Positions 8,194-22,971 are shown, numbered from the stretch's first letter. The stretch is DNA of 64,000 nt from Rhizobium terricola (GCF_012927355.1 NZ_JABBGK010000001.1:924649-988648), one strand, 5' to 3'. Numbers and translations: made by a program. Notes: generated from the sequence alone by a model not told the origin.

Positions 8194-8613
8194 TTGAGTG
8201 AGAAGATCAATCTTAGCAATTATGTTCTCTCGGAAGACGATGAGTTCATGAACGCAAGCCAGAGGGCCTACTTCCGCGCAAAGCTGATCGCCTGGAAGAA
8301 TGACATCCTCCGTGAGGCACGCGAGACCCTCGATCACCTTGCCGAAGAGAGTGCCAATCACCCTGATCTCGCCGACCGGGCGTCTTCCGAAACGGATCGT
8401 GCCATCGAACTCAGGGCACGGGATCGCCAGCGTAAGTTGATTTCCAAGATCGACGCCGCGCTGCAGCGGATCGAGGACGGCACCTACGGCTACTGCGAGG
8501 AAACCGGCGAACCGATCGGGCTGAAGCGCCTCGACGCACGGCCGATCGCTACGCTGTCGATCGAGGCGCAGGAACGGCACGAGCGTCGCGAAAAGGTCTA
8601 TCGCGACGAATAG
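8194..8613 (+). CDS. dksA: RNA polymerase-binding factor DksA
   Basis: Binds the secondary channel of RNA polymerase and, with ppGpp, adjusts transcription of rRNA, amino acid and stress genes. The coiled-coil (about residues 20-85) and the C-terminal zinc-finger region are present, but only one of the four zinc cysteines remains (YCEET; the other positions hold Thr, Ile/Glu and Gln). This is also seen in DksA from other alphaproteobacteria. The TTG start at 8194 gives the family's usual 139 residues, with AGGAG 7 bases upstream; the open frame before it contains the promoter. A strong terminator follows. Confidence 0.93.
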   Translation: MSEKINLSNYVLSEDDEFMNASQRAYFRAKLIAWKNDILREARETLDHLAEESANHPDLADRASSETDRAIELRARDRQRKLISKIDAALQRIEDGTYGYCEETGEPIGLKRLDARPIATLSIEAQERHERREKVYRDE

Positions 8614-8663
8614 GTCCCGTTCGAGGGCCATGTGACAGAGTGAGGCGGCCGAAAGGTCGAACG

Positions 8664-8691
8664 AAAAATGCCGGCTTGCGCCGGCATTTTT
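8664..8691 (+). terminator. Terminator of dksA
   Basis: A perfect 12-bp stem (8664-8675 with 8680-8691) and a four-base loop, with A-rich and T-rich outer ends, lies 50 bases after the dksA stop. The AT flanks are symmetrical, so it could also stop minus-strand transcription of the FliO-like gene read through from the other side. Confidence 0.9.
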
Positions 8692-8779
8692 CGTATTATG
8701 CGTAATGTCCGTCAGGACCGGGTGCGGGGCTATTGGATCCGTCCGGGACGCAAAGCGCCCCGGGCGCGTGCTTCCGGGC

Positions 8780-10150
8780 TCAGTGACGGTCGGCCGACAT
8801 TTCCCCGAATATGCGGGCAATCTCGTTCTGCAGCGTCGGCTCTTCCGGTTCGGCTTTGGCGGCCCGCGTCGGATCGACAACGTGGGCAGGGCTTGCAACC
8901 GGCGGCACGACGGGCCGGTCCGCGCGGGTTTCCGGCAGAACGTGGTGGACAGGAGCAACCGGTGCGACGGGTTTCGCGGGTGTCTCGCTGGCTGCCAGAT
9001 GGAGTGCCATCTCTTCTTCCAGCACGCGTTCGAATTCGCTCTGCTCTCCGGAGCGACGAGCCGGCGGCGCCTCGTCCAGCGGCTCGTCAAAGAGGTCATC
9101 GTCAAGAAGGTCGTCGACCATCGCCGGCTGGAGCACGCGCTGGCGCGCCGCTTCGAGAATGTCGGCGGCACTGCCGGTGGTCGCCGGTGCGACGGCAACG
9201 GCCGGTGTCTCGGATGGCGCCACGGCGATTGCCGATGCTGTTGCCGCAGCAGGCATGGCGAAGCTTGCGGTGACGGGGCTGGGCGCTGCGACCGCGGGCG
9301 CCAGCGTGGCCGCCGTCGGTTGAGCTGCCGGTGCGGCAGCAATCGGCATGGGTTGGGCAGCCGGCGCCACGTCCTTCTCCGGCTGAAGCGGAGCGACGGG
9401 CGTTGCAGCTGGGGGCTTCGGCGGCTCGGCAACAGGCCGCGGTGCTGCGACTGCAACCGGCTCGGTCGGGAGCGTCCTCATCGGGGGGGCGGCCTTGACG
9501 GGCTGTACGGCGGGTTGCGCATTTGCCGGTTCGATCGCCGCTGGCTCAGGTCGGCGGAGTTCAATATTGGGTGCTGGGGCGGGTGTCGGAGCAGGCGCCA
9601 CCGGACGCGGCTGCGGGGCAGCCGATATGGCAGGCGCTTCTGCCCTTACGGGAGGCTGCACCGGCGTAGGCGCCGGGGTGGCGGCAGGAACAGTGGCCGG
9701 ACGAACCGACACAGGAGCTTCGATCGGCGCTGTCGTTGCGGGTGCCGCCTCACGTTGCGGCAGGGCGCGGGCTTCGACCGGTGCCGCGACGGCGACCGGG
9801 GCGACTTCGGCGGGGACCTGGAGCGGTGCGGACTGCACGGGCGTTGCGGAGAGATAGGCGCGTTCGTCACCGATGCCGCTTTCGATGACGATGTCGGTCG
9901 GGCCGCCGATCATCACCAGGTGCTCGACATTGTCGCGGCGCACCAGCACCAGCCGGCGGCGGGCGTCGACCGCTGCCGCGTCGAGCACCTGCAGGCGCGG
10001 CTGACGGTTTCGGCCGCCGCGAACGAAGGGCGAGGGTGCGCGGTTTCTCAGGAGCCACAGGACGATGAACAGGCAAAGGAGTGCCAGGCTGACGCCGAGT
10101 GCTGCAACCAGAAAACGGCTCCCGTAGGCGGTCACCAGTTCATCAATCAT
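8780..10150 (-). CDS. FliO-like Pro/Ala-rich membrane protein
   Basis: A 456-residue protein with one N-terminal transmembrane helix (residues 13-34). A short domain (about residues 48-95; LVLVRRDNVEHLVMIGG and TDIVIES) resembles the cytoplasmic part of FliO, the flagellar export-gate assembly factor. From about residue 105 to 350 the chain is low-complexity Ala/Pro/Val, probably unstructured, and it ends in a short conserved acidic tail (ARIFGEMSADRH). No flagellar genes are adjacent. The ribosome binding site AAAAAGGAGA is strong. It is divergent from cckA. Whether it works in flagellar assembly cannot be told from this window. Confidence 0.7.
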   Translation of the reverse strand: MIDELVTAYGSRFLVAALGVSLALLCLFIVLWLLRNRAPSPFVRGGRNRQPRLQVLDAAAVDARRRLVLVRRDNVEHLVMIGGPTDIVIESGIGDERAYLSATPVQSAPLQVPAEVAPVAVAAPVEARALPQREAAPATTAPIEAPVSVRPATVPAATPAPTPVQPPVRAEAPAISAAPQPRPVAPAPTPAPAPNIELRRPEPAAIEPANAQPAVQPVKAAPPMRTLPTEPVAVAAPRPVAEPPKPPAATPVAPLQPEKDVAPAAQPMPIAAAPAAQPTAATLAPAVAAPSPVTASFAMPAAATASAIAVAPSETPAVAVAPATTGSAADILEAARQRVLQPAMVDDLLDDDLFDEPLDEAPPARRSGEQSEFERVLEEEMALHLAASETPAKPVAPVAPVHHVLPETRADRPVVPPVASPAHVVDPTRAAKAEPEEPTLQNEIARIFGEMSADRH

Positions 10151-10431
10151 ATCGCGCTCTCCTTTTTCCGCTTTCTGGCAGAAGACGGTGGTTTTCGCAA
10201 TCGGGCACGGGGCAGCGAGACGGGCCGAGGCCGATCCGTCATCGAAAAGACCGGATGATCGGTGTCAAATACGGCAAACCTATGGGGATTGCCGGCTCAA
10301 GGCCCCGCAATACCGCGGCTCGGAGCTTTTTGACGCTGTTGCAAATTGCTAAAGAGTATTGAAGCACCCGATTCTCTTCATTGATCGCAGGCGGCGACGA
10401 AGGGCTCAAAGGGTTCCAGCACGAGGCATAG

Positions 10432-13068
10432 ATGACAAAGCAGCACATGGGCGCAGACGGCGAAGGACCTCTGGTGGATCGCGGAACCCGTTCCGGAACG
10501 GCTCTGCGGATCATCCTGCTGGCGCTCGTGCTGCTGGCCGCCGCGGCCGCCTTCGTCGTCTTCAAGAACCAGCTCGACAACGAGATCGTGCTTGGCCTGC
10601 TCGGAATATTGGCGATGATGGGGATCTTCTTCATCGTCTCGGCGGTGATCGGTTTCGTCGAAGTGATGCCGCAGTCGCATTCCGACACGCTGGCGCGGAG
10701 TTTTCTTGCGAACCAGCCGGAGGGGATCCTGATCACCGACGCGGAAGGCCGTGTCGTCTATGCCAATGCCGCCTATGGGCGGATGACGGGCGCCACGAAG
10801 GCGACCGAGGTTCAGACGCTCGAGGCGCTGCTGTCGCGTTATCGCGAGTCGGGCGAGGCGCTTTACCGACTGACCAACGGTCTTCTGGACGGACGCGAGG
10901 GTTATGAGGAGTTCCGGCTTCTGAAACCGCTCGGCAATCTGACGAGTAGCGGCTCGGGCGCCCATTGGTACCGCCTGAAGGCCCGGCTGCTTCCCGGGGA
11001 GCGCAGCGACGGCCGGAAACTGCATGTCTGGCAGCTCAGCGACATCACCTCCGAACGCGATGATCAGGAGCGGTTTTTCAAGGAGCTGCAGCACGCGATC
11101 GACTATCTGGACCATGCACCGGCAGGTTTCTTCTCGGCCGGTCGCAAGGGCGAGATCTACTATGTCAACGCGACGCTCGCCGAATGGCTTGGTATCGATC
11201 TCACCCAGTTTACCCCCGGGTCGTTGCGGATTGCCGATCTCGTGGCCGGCGAGGGCATGGCGCTGATCGATTCGGTTCAGGCGGAGCCGGGACTTTCGAA
11301 GACGGAGACGCTCGATCTCGATCTGCGGCGGGTCAACGGACAGAGCCTGCCGGTCCGGATCGTTCATCGCGTTCGCTCGGCACGCGACGGGGCACCGGGC
11401 GAAAGCCGGTCGATCGTGCTCGCGCGCCAGGAAGGTGGAAGCGACCAGTCGGCCTCGATCGCGTCCATGCGTTTCACCCGCTTCTTCAACAATACGCCGA
11501 TGGCGATCGCTTCAGTCGACGGCGAGGGACGCATCCTGCGCACCAATGCGCCGTTCATGAAATTGTTTTCCGATATTGTCGGACGCGACTACGTGGATCG
11601 GGGCGGCAAGCTGGACGTTGTCTTCCACGAGAGCGAGCGCGAGCGCTTCCAGCAGGCGCTTTCGGCCGCCAAGGATCGACAGGTCGACATCGCGCCGATC
11701 GACAGCCGCGATCCGGAGAACGACACGCGCCATTTCCGCTTCTACGTCAATGCTGTCATCGACCAGAGCGACGAAGCGCCCGAAGAGGCGGCGATCGTCT
11801 ATGCCGTCGACGTGACCGAGCAGAAGGCGCTCGAAACGCAGATGGCGCAGACCCAGAAGATGAACGCGGTCGGCACCCTGGCCGGCGGCATCGCCCATGA
11901 CTTCAACAACGTGCTGACCGCGATCCTGCTGTCTTCCGATCACCTGCTGCTGCAGGCGCGGCCGTCGGATGCGAGTTTTGCCGATCTCATGGAGATCAAG
12001 CGGAACGCCAATCGCGCGGCGGTGCTGGTCCGGCAGTTGCTGGCCTTCTCGCGCAAGCAGACCATGCGGCCGAGCGTGCTGAACCTGACGGATGTCATCG
12101 GTGATCTGCGGATGCTGGTCGATCGGCTGATCTCCGGCACCAATGTCAAGCTCAAGGTTGAGTATGGCCGTGATCTCTGGCCGGTGAAGACCGACCTGTC
12201 TCAATTCGAGCAGGTTCTGATCAATCTCTGCGTCAACGCGCGCGACGCCATGCCGAACGGCGGTACCATCACGGTTGCCACCCGCAACGTTTCCGGAGCC
12301 GAGGCGGGCAGTTTCAACTATCGCGGCCTTCCGGCCGAGGAGATGGTGCTGGTCGAGGTGGAGGATACCGGCACCGGTATCGCACCGGACATCATGGACA
12401 AGATTTTCGAGCCGTTCTTCACCACCAAGGAAGTGGGCAAGGGGACCGGCCTCGGGCTCGCGATGGTCTACGGCATCGTCAAGCAATCCGGCGGCTACAT
12501 CTATCCGGAATCGGAAGTCGGCAAGGGCACCGTCTTCCGCATCTTCCTGCCGCGCTTCATTCCGGAGGTCGTGCCGGTTGCCGCAGCGACTGCCTCGTCG
12601 GTTGCGACTTCCGGCGGCGCCCAGCCGCAGGCGGCGGCAGGACCGGCCGTTGCCGAGAACGCCCCGTCGGGCGAGCCGGACGATCTGACCGGCAACTCGG
12701 CCGTCGTGCTCCTGGTGGAGGATGAAGAAGCCGTGCGCCGTGGCGGAAAGCGTATGCTGGAAACGCGAGGATACACCGTTCACGAAGCGGGTTCCGGCGT
12801 CGAAGCGCTCGACATCATGGACGAGCTCGACGGCGCGGTGGACATTGTCGTCTCGGATGTGGTCATGCCGGAAATGGACGGTCCGACGCTGCTTACGGAA
12901 CTGCGGAAGAAATATCCCGACCTTAAGTTCATCTTCGTTTCGGGCTATGCCGAGGACGCCTTTGCCCGCAACCTGCCGGCCGATGCGAAATTCGGATTCC
13001 TGCCCAAACCGTTCTCACTGAAGCAACTGGCTGTTGCAGTTCGCGAAATGCTCGACAGCGCAAATTGA
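10432..13068 (+). CDS. cckA: Cell-cycle hybrid histidine kinase CckA
   Basis: Membrane-bound bifunctional kinase/phosphatase at the head of the CckA-ChpT-CtrA phosphorelay that controls the alphaproteobacterial cell cycle. The 878-residue chain has two transmembrane helices (about 20-45 and 50-75) and PAS-like domains (about 95-215, 220-330, 345-455). A HisKA domain carries the phosphorylated His489 in GGIAHDFNN, followed by a HATPase domain with DTGTGIAPD and [11 protein letters not shown]. The C-terminal receiver has the phospho-acceptor Asp809 ([12 protein letters not shown]). Length, domain order and the short periplasmic loop match CckA. It is monocistronic or co-transcribed with the LuxR-type gene 66 bases downstream. 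Confidence 0.93.
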   Translation: MTKQHMGADGEGPLVDRGTRSGTALRIILLALVLLAAAAAFVVFKNQLDNEIVLGLLGILAMMGIFFIVSAVIGFVEVMPQSHSDTLARSFLANQPEGILITDAEGRVVYANAAYGRMTGATKATEVQTLEALLSRYRESGEALYRLTNGLLDGREGYEEFRLLKPLGNLTSSGSGAHWYRLKARLLPGERSDGRKLHVWQLSDITSERDDQERFFKELQHAIDYLDHAPAGFFSAGRKGEIYYVNATLAEWLGIDLTQFTPGSLRIADLVAGEGMALIDSVQAEPGLSKTETLDLDLRRVNGQSLPVRIVHRVRSARDGAPGESRSIVLARQEGGSDQSASIASMRFTRFFNNTPMAIASVDGEGRILRTNAPFMKLFSDIVGRDYVDRGGKLDVVFHESERERFQQALSAAKDRQVDIAPIDSRDPENDTRHFRFYVNAVIDQSDEAPEEAAIVYAVDVTEQKALETQMAQTQKMNAVGTLAGGIAHDFNNVLTAILLSSDHLLLQARPSDASFADLMEIKRNANRAAVLVRQLLAFSRKQTMRPSVLNLTDVIGDLRMLVDRLISGTNVKLKVEYGRDLWPVKTDLSQFEQVLINLCVNARDAMPNGGTITVATRNVSGAEAGSFNYRGLPAEEMVLVEVEDTGTGIAPDIMDKIFEPFFTTKEVGKGTGLGLAMVYGIVKQSGGYIYPESEVGKGTVFRIFLPRFIPEVVPVAAATASSVATSGGAQPQAAAGPAVAENAPSGEPDDLTGNSAVVLLVEDEEAVRRGGKRMLETRGYTVHEAGSGVEALDIMDELDGAVDIVVSDVVMPEMDGPTLLTELRKKYPDLKFIFVSGYAEDAFARNLPADAKFGFLPKPFSLKQLAVAVREMLDSAN

Positions 13069-13134
13069 CTTTTGCAACGTTTGCGGGCGTAGTGGGGTGA
13101 CGAATGTCAATTCGCGACGTGGGTCGGGGGCGCG

Positions 13135-13872
13135 ATGGGCGACTACGGGTTGAAGCAGGAAGACGGCAAGGCGATTCTCGCTGGCATCCAGTCTGCCGAC
13201 TGCCTTAACGATATTGCCGGCTCCATCAGCCGACTGCTCTGCCATTTCGGATTTCTCTACTACAAACTCTTCCTGTCGCGGCTGATCGATGCGGGAACGC
13301 TGCGCGAGCAACTGCTGCTCTACAGCGTTCCGGAGGCCTTCCTCGACGGGTTTGATGCGATTGGAGACCTGCCGCCTGCTCCGGTCGTCATCATGGCCGC
13401 CAGCGAGCGGCAGGCCTATCAGTGGGGCGTCGCCGATCTCGAGCAGAAGGCGCTGAATTTTCCTCACGTTCGGCGCTTGATGGATCTGCTGTCGCGTCAC
13501 GACATGAGCCGCGGAGCCTATTTCTCTCTGCCCACGCTCGATGGTCGGAAGCACATTCTTGGCGTCTATGGAACGCGCGAACCGCTGCCGCAGGCCGAGA
13601 TGGAGGAGTTGAACTTTCTCGCGATCCATCTGCTGGACCGGATGGAGGTTCTGGAAAAGCGCCGGGGTTGGCAGCGAACCGGCATTTCGACGCTGGAGAT
13701 GACCTGTCTGGAGATGGCAGCTTCCGGCCATGATTCCGCGGCGATCGCGCGACGGCTATCGCTCTCTGTGCGCACGATCAACTATCTGATCGGTTCGCTG
13801 TGCCGCAAGCTCGGCACCGACCGCCTCGAACATGCCGTGATCGAGGCGGTGCGGATGGGGTACATCGGCTAG
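13135..13872 (+). CDS. LuxR-type transcriptional regulator
   Basis: A 245-residue protein with a C-terminal LuxR/GerE helix-turn-helix (about residues 187-243; core AAIARRLSLSVRTINYLIGSLCRKLG). The N-terminal 170 residues are about the size of an autoinducer-binding domain but lack an obvious set of the conserved Trp/Tyr/Asp ligands, so it may sense something else or act as a solo regulator. No LuxI-type synthase is nearby. It lies just downstream of cckA on the same strand, which may mean shared transcription, and is convergent with psuG. Confidence 0.82.
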   Translation: MGDYGLKQEDGKAILAGIQSADCLNDIAGSISRLLCHFGFLYYKLFLSRLIDAGTLREQLLLYSVPEAFLDGFDAIGDLPPAPVVIMAASERQAYQWGVADLEQKALNFPHVRRLMDLLSRHDMSRGAYFSLPTLDGRKHILGVYGTREPLPQAEMEELNFLAIHLLDRMEVLEKRRGWQRTGISTLEMTCLEMAASGHDSAAIARRLSLSVRTINYLIGSLCRKLGTDRLEHAVIEAVRMGYIG

Positions 13873-13911
13873 GAGCCGGTCCGCAATACGTCGAGGCCCG
13901 CGTGAAACGGC

Positions 13912-14838
<927 letters not shown>

Positions 14839-14866
14839 GGGTGCGTCCAGAATTCTCGTGCGGATG

Positions 14867-15811
14867 TCATGACAGGATTTTTGCCGGCGGGACAAGAGCC
14901 AGGCGCGTGTTTAGCAGCTCTTCGGACAGGTTTTCGTCCGTCGCAAAGGGTGAGCGCAGGGTGATGCCGGCGCAGGCGGTGCCCATCCGCAGCGCTTCTG
15001 CAAGGCTTGCGCCTGCGATCGAGGCATGGAGATAGCCGGCGGCAAAGGCATCGCCGGCACCGGTGACATCGGCGATCCTCTCGACAGGCGGAGGGGCCAG
15101 GACGGCGACGTCCTTCCCGTCGAAGGCAACGGTAAGGCGTCCTCCGGCGGTCACGGTCCCGGCCCGAAGCCCGGCGCGGCGCAGGAGGTCGGGCCAGTCT
15201 GCCGGATCCTCTGCCCGCCCGCCCGCCAGTACTTCCGCTTCGGCCGCGTTCATGAAGACATGATCGATGCGGGGCAGGGCGGCTCGAAGGCGGACCGCCT
15301 TGGCCGGCGAGATGGCGATCGCGGCAATCGGTTTTGAGGCATGATTGGCCCCGGCGGCCAGCGCGGTGATGGTCTCCGCCGGCAGGTTTGCGTCGCAGAG
15401 CACGCGATCCGCCAATCCGAGACTTTCGCGCAGGGAACGGCTGCGCAGCCGGCGCGCGACGAAGAGATCGTAGAGCGCCATGTCGGCGAGCGCGATGACG
15501 AGATTGCCGTCGTTCTCCAGGATCGCGGTGTAGCTCGGCGTCGCGCGATCGAGGAAGATGAAGGGGCAGTCATCGATGCCTGCATGTTCCGCGGCTGCGG
15601 CTACGCGCTCTCCCTGGGCGTCGCCACCGCGCGGGGAAACCAGCCTGACCGTCCGCCCGAGACGAGCCAGATTCGATGCGGCATTGAAGGCGCCGCCGCC
15701 GGGCTCCTCCATCCATGCGCCGGGATTGCTGGCGCCCATGCGGGTGTCTCCCGCGATGCGCCCGCGGCGGTCGATATGGGCGCCGCCGAGGACGAGAATA
15801 TCGAGGCTCAT
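14867..15811 (-). CDS. psuK: PfkB-family kinase, probable pseudouridine kinase
   Basis: A 314-residue PfkB/ribokinase-family sugar kinase. The C-terminal signature [14 protein letters not shown] carries the catalytic Asp and anion hole, and the N-terminal GGAHIDRRG and [15 protein letters not shown] segments bind the nucleoside. Because it sits 28 bases upstream of psuG, the expected substrate is pseudouridine, phosphorylated at the 5' position. Start chosen at the second of two adjacent ATGs (15809-15811), with AAAGGG upstream. Pseudouridine specificity rests on context. Confidence 0.85.
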   Translation of the reverse strand: MSLDILVLGGAHIDRRGRIAGDTRMGASNPGAWMEEPGGGAFNAASNLARLGRTVRLVSPRGGDAQGERVAAAAEHAGIDDCPFIFLDRATPSYTAILENDGNLVIALADMALYDLFVARRLRSRSLRESLGLADRVLCDANLPAETITALAAGANHASKPIAAIAISPAKAVRLRAALPRIDHVFMNAAEAEVLAGGRAEDPADWPDLLRRAGLRAGTVTAGGRLTVAFDGKDVAVLAPPPVERIADVTGAGDAFAAGYLHASIAGASLAEALRMGTACAGITLRSPFATDENLSEELLNTRLALVPPAKILS

Positions 15812-15968
15812 CATCACCCTTTCAAGCCGGTGTTCCGAAGCGAATCGATTACCCGGAAGAAGCCCGAGCCTGCCATTCCCGATATCGGGCGGGGAACTGC
15901 CGTCACGACGCGGACATAGCGAGAACATGCCAAGGATTCCCGTTCTATTTCATGGGTTTGCTCGGGGC

Positions 15969-15997
15969 TTGCCATTTGAGAACAAAACATGTACATA
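15969..15997 (+). promoter_or_regulatory. recA promoter with LexA (SOS) box
   Basis: TTGCCA (15969-15974) and TACATA (15992-15997) are spaced 17 bases apart. The alphaproteobacterial SOS operator GAAC-N7-GTAC occupies 15980-15994, overlapping the spacer and the -10, exactly where LexA would block RNA polymerase. The recA start codon is about 55 bases downstream. Confidence 0.85.
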
Positions 15998-16053
15998 TTC
16001 GCCATCGGCTGCTTCATTGCCTATGCGGCTTCAATAACCTAAAGGTGGACCAG

Positions 16054-17142
<1,089 letters not shown>

Positions 17143-17175
17143 ATCCCCGGCTGCTCCTGCAGTTCGTCAGTTTTG

Positions 17176-17209
17176 CCGGCCATATCTCGGAAGAGGTATG
17201 GCCGGTTTT
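17176..17209 (+). terminator. Terminator of recA
   Basis: A 13-bp stem with one G-U pair (17176-17188 with 17193-17205), a four-base loop, and TTTT after it, lies between the recA stop and alaS. This separates recA from alaS. Confidence 0.85.
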
Positions 17210-17301
17210 GCGTCGTGCGGCTGGACAGGGGGAATGGCGAACGATAAAAGCCATTGATTTTCGCGGATTGGCCGGATTCCGGCCTGAATGAAGGGCATGA
17301 C

Positions 17302-19962
<2,661 letters not shown>

Positions 19963-20118
19963 GTCGTTCTTCGGAAATGTCGCCTTAGCCTCGGGGCTGG
20001 CGAGGCAAGAAAAAGTCCATTGGAAGCCGCGGGTCTCGCAACCGCGGCTTCTGCTTTTTCGAAGTCTTCATTCTTGCCTGCTAGTTTGTTGGGCGTTTTC
20101 ATCGAGGACGACCGGCGC

Positions 20119-21339
20119 TTGGCAAATTTTCTCAGTCTGCCCACTCTCATGCTCTGCCTCTTCGCAGGCTGGACGACGGTGGCCGTCTTCATCACGTCGG
20201 TGTGGCTGGTCGAGCGCCGCTGTCACGAGATGGCTTCCTGGTCCGCCGGGTTCTGGTGCGGGGCGGTCGGCGTCCTGCTTCTGGCGCTGCGCGACCATGG
20301 CCCCGACGTTCTGACCTATGGGTTCGGCAATGCGCTGGTGCTGGCCTGTGTCGGGCTGCTGTGGATCGGCTTCCGCGCTTTCGATCGGCAGCCGTATTCC
20401 TTGCTGCTTGCGCTGGCGGGAGCGGTCGGCTGGATCGCGACCTATCTGTTCATTCCGCGCTTCTCCGCTGACATCAATCTCCGCGTCATTGCCATGTCGT
20501 TCCTCATCGCGGGCTATTCCCTCGAGATAGCACGGACGGCCTGGGCTGGCCGGGCTACCGAGCCGCTCCCGTCACGAGCACTGGTGGCGGGCTTCTTCGC
20601 CAGCCACGCCCTCATCTATCTCGCCCGCATCCCCATGGTGATCGTCCAGCCGCTCGCCTCGGCCTTGGATGCCGGTCGCACGTCGTGGAACGCGATCGTG
20701 ACCTTCGAACTGTTCGTACATGCGATCTTTGCCGGCATGGCTGTCTTCGCGCTGATCCGCGAACGGGCCGCTTACCGCTACAAGATCGCGTCCGAGATCG
20801 ATTCGCTGACGGGAGTGCTCAATCGCGGTGCCTTCCTTTCGCGGGTTCTCGATGAGACGGCCGCGAGCCGATTGGGAGGGGCGCTGGCGCTTCTCGACGT
20901 CGATCATTTCAAGCGCCTCAACGATACCCATGGCCATGGAGCCGGTGATGCAGCGCTTGCGGCACTCGGGCGCAGGGTGTCCGGAATGTTGCCCGTTGGG
21001 GCCGTCTTCGGGCGGATGGGCGGCGAGGAGTTCGCGATCTACCTGCCGCGGGTGACACGTGGGGAGGCTGAGGCCCTGGCGGAGGAAATCCGCGGTTCGG
21101 TCGGCGCCATGCGTATCGCGTGGGAGGGCAAGGAATTGTCGCTGACGGTCAGCGTTGGCCTCTGCCCGCTCGCCGGCGGTGTCCGGGACGTGAGTGCGCT
21201 GCTCGCCGTCGCCGACCGTGCGCTTTATGCGTCGAAGCGGGCCGGACGAAACCGCACAACCACCTTCGAGGCGAGCGCCGGAGAAAGCGCGCTGCCTGAT
21301 GACCAACATGCAGTTCACGGCTTTGGAGTGCCCGGCTGA
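20119..21339 (+). CDS. Membrane-bound diguanylate cyclase
   Basis: Makes cyclic di-GMP from two GTP. The N-terminal part (to about residue 220) has about six hydrophobic helices and no recognisable sensor name; the C-terminal GGDEF domain has the active-site motif RMGGEEFAIYLP, DVDHFKRLND and the THGHGAGD segment. No RxxD inhibitory site precedes the GGEEF motif. The start is uncertain: the frame is open from 20020, but the TTG at 20119 has GAGGA upstream and begins just before the first membrane helix. It is convergent with the SulP gene, with three bases between stops. Confidence 0.85.
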   Translation: MANFLSLPTLMLCLFAGWTTVAVFITSVWLVERRCHEMASWSAGFWCGAVGVLLLALRDHGPDVLTYGFGNALVLACVGLLWIGFRAFDRQPYSLLLALAGAVGWIATYLFIPRFSADINLRVIAMSFLIAGYSLEIARTAWAGRATEPLPSRALVAGFFASHALIYLARIPMVIVQPLASALDAGRTSWNAIVTFELFVHAIFAGMAVFALIRERAAYRYKIASEIDSLTGVLNRGAFLSRVLDETAASRLGGALALLDVDHFKRLNDTHGHGAGDAALAALGRRVSGMLPVGAVFGRMGGEEFAIYLPRVTRGEAEALAEEIRGSVGAMRIAWEGKELSLTVSVGLCPLAGGVRDVSALLAVADRALYASKRAGRNRTTTFEASAGESALPDDQHAVHGFGVPG

Positions 21340-21342
21340 CGA

Positions 21343-22971
21343 TCAGGCCCTCGCGGCGGCAATTCGGCGCCGCGCCTCTTCGATGGTGGAGACGAAGTTT
21401 ACGTCGGGGGCGTTTACCTCGTGGGTTTCCAGCATGCGTCGCAATTCCACGCCAGCACCGGCAATATAGACCGTGACCCCGGCGCGCCGCGCCTTGCGGA
21501 TCGTGCCGGCGATGACGTTGGCGGCCGTCGAATCCATCAAGGACAGGCCGGAACAGTCCAGCACGAAGTGATGGTAGCGGTCGGCTATGCGATCGAGGAC
21601 GGCGCCCACGGTCGCGGCCGCGCCGAAGAAGAAGGCCCCGCCGAGACGGTAGACGACCGTATCGGCATCGGTGTTGTCGAGCGGGCGTTCGGGCTCGTCG
21701 TCATGCTGGGCGACGGTGACGCTCTTGCCCATGCGATCGATGAAGAGCAGGGCGCCGAGCGCAAAGCCGACGATGATGCCTTCCGTCAGGTCGCGGAACA
21801 CCACGAGCAGGAAGGTGACGAGCAAGACGACGGCGTCGCCGCGCGACGAGCGGATGAGCGCCGCAAACGCCGGGCGCTCGATCATGTTCCAGGAAACGAT
21901 GGCCAGCACTCCGGCAAGGGCGGCGAGCGGTATGTAGCTGGCGAGCGGCGCGGCGATCGCCATGAACAGCAGGAGGAACAGGGCGTGCAGCATGCCGGAG
22001 ACCGGGCTCGTGCCGCCGGCGCGGACATTGGTCGCGGTCCGGGCGATGGTGCCGGTCACGCAGATGCCGCCGAACAGTGCCGAGCCGATATTGGCAATAC
22101 CTTGGGCAATCAGTTCGACGTTCGAGCGGTGGCGCCGGCCGGTCATGCCGTCGGCAACGACCGCCGAGAGCAGGGACTCGATCGCGCCAAGGAGTGCGAA
22201 GGCGATCGCATCGGGGAGAACGGCGACCGCGAGTTCCGGCGTGACATGCGGCACCTGTGGCAATGGCAGGCTGCGCGGGATGCCGCCGAAGCGCGTGCCG
22301 ATCGTCGCGATGTCGAGGTCGAGGAGCGCGGTCGCCGCCGACGCGACGGTGACCGCGATCAGCATGCCGGGCCAGGTCGGGCGCAGCTTGCGAAGGAGCA
22401 GGATGAGGCCGACCGTCAACGCGGCGATCGCGGCCGCTGACGGATTGAGGGTTGGCAATGCCGCCGCCAGAACCGGTAGCTTTTCGATGAGCGGTCCCGG
22501 TTCCTTCTCTGAGAGGGTGAGGCCGAGCAATTCGCTGATCTGGCTGGCGAAGATGATGACGGCGATGCCGGCGGTGAAGCCGACGGTCACCGGATAGGGA
22601 ATGAACTTGACGTAGTCGCCGAGCTTCAGGGCGCCGGCAAGCATCAGGAAGCCGCCGGCCATCATCGTCGCAAGGATGAGCCCCTCGATGCCGTGGATCG
22701 CCGCCGTGCTCGCGACGAGAACGATGAACGCACCGGCCGGACCGCCGATCTGGTGGCGGCTGCCGCCGAGAAGCGAGACGAGGAAGCCGCCGATGATTGC
22801 GGTGTAGAGGCCTCGGTCGGGCGTCACGCCGGACGCGATCGCGATCGCCATGGACAGCGGCAAAGCGACGATCGCGACGGTCAGGCCTGCAAGTGCATCC
22901 GCCCGCAGACGGGCAACGGAGTAACCTTCGGTGACGACGCTGACAGTCTTCGGGGTGAAGTCGAGGCTCAT
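21343..22971 (-). CDS. SulP-family anion transporter with STAS domain
   Basis: A 542-residue inner-membrane transporter. The N-terminal two thirds has some 10-12 transmembrane helices with the SulP features DALAGLTVAIVALPLSMAIA and the helix-breaking GGSRHQIGGPAGAF segment. The C-terminal STAS domain (about residues 425-540) includes VLDCSGLSLMDSTAANVI. Likely substrates are sulfate, bicarbonate or dicarboxylates, which cannot be told apart by sequence. Start set at the ATG 22969-22971; the upstream open frame overlaps the divergent AraC promoter region. Confidence 0.92.
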   Translation of the reverse strand: MSLDFTPKTVSVVTEGYSVARLRADALAGLTVAIVALPLSMAIAIASGVTPDRGLYTAIIGGFLVSLLGGSRHQIGGPAGAFIVLVASTAAIHGIEGLILATMMAGGFLMLAGALKLGDYVKFIPYPVTVGFTAGIAVIIFASQISELLGLTLSEKEPGPLIEKLPVLAAALPTLNPSAAAIAALTVGLILLLRKLRPTWPGMLIAVTVASAATALLDLDIATIGTRFGGIPRSLPLPQVPHVTPELAVAVLPDAIAFALLGAIESLLSAVVADGMTGRRHRSNVELIAQGIANIGSALFGGICVTGTIARTATNVRAGGTSPVSGMLHALFLLLFMAIAAPLASYIPLAALAGVLAIVSWNMIERPAFAALIRSSRGDAVVLLVTFLLVVFRDLTEGIIVGFALGALLFIDRMGKSVTVAQHDDEPERPLDNTDADTVVYRLGGAFFFGAAATVGAVLDRIADRYHHFVLDCSGLSLMDSTAANVIAGTIRKARRAGVTVYIAGAGVELRRMLETHEVNAPDVNFVSTIEEARRRIAAARA

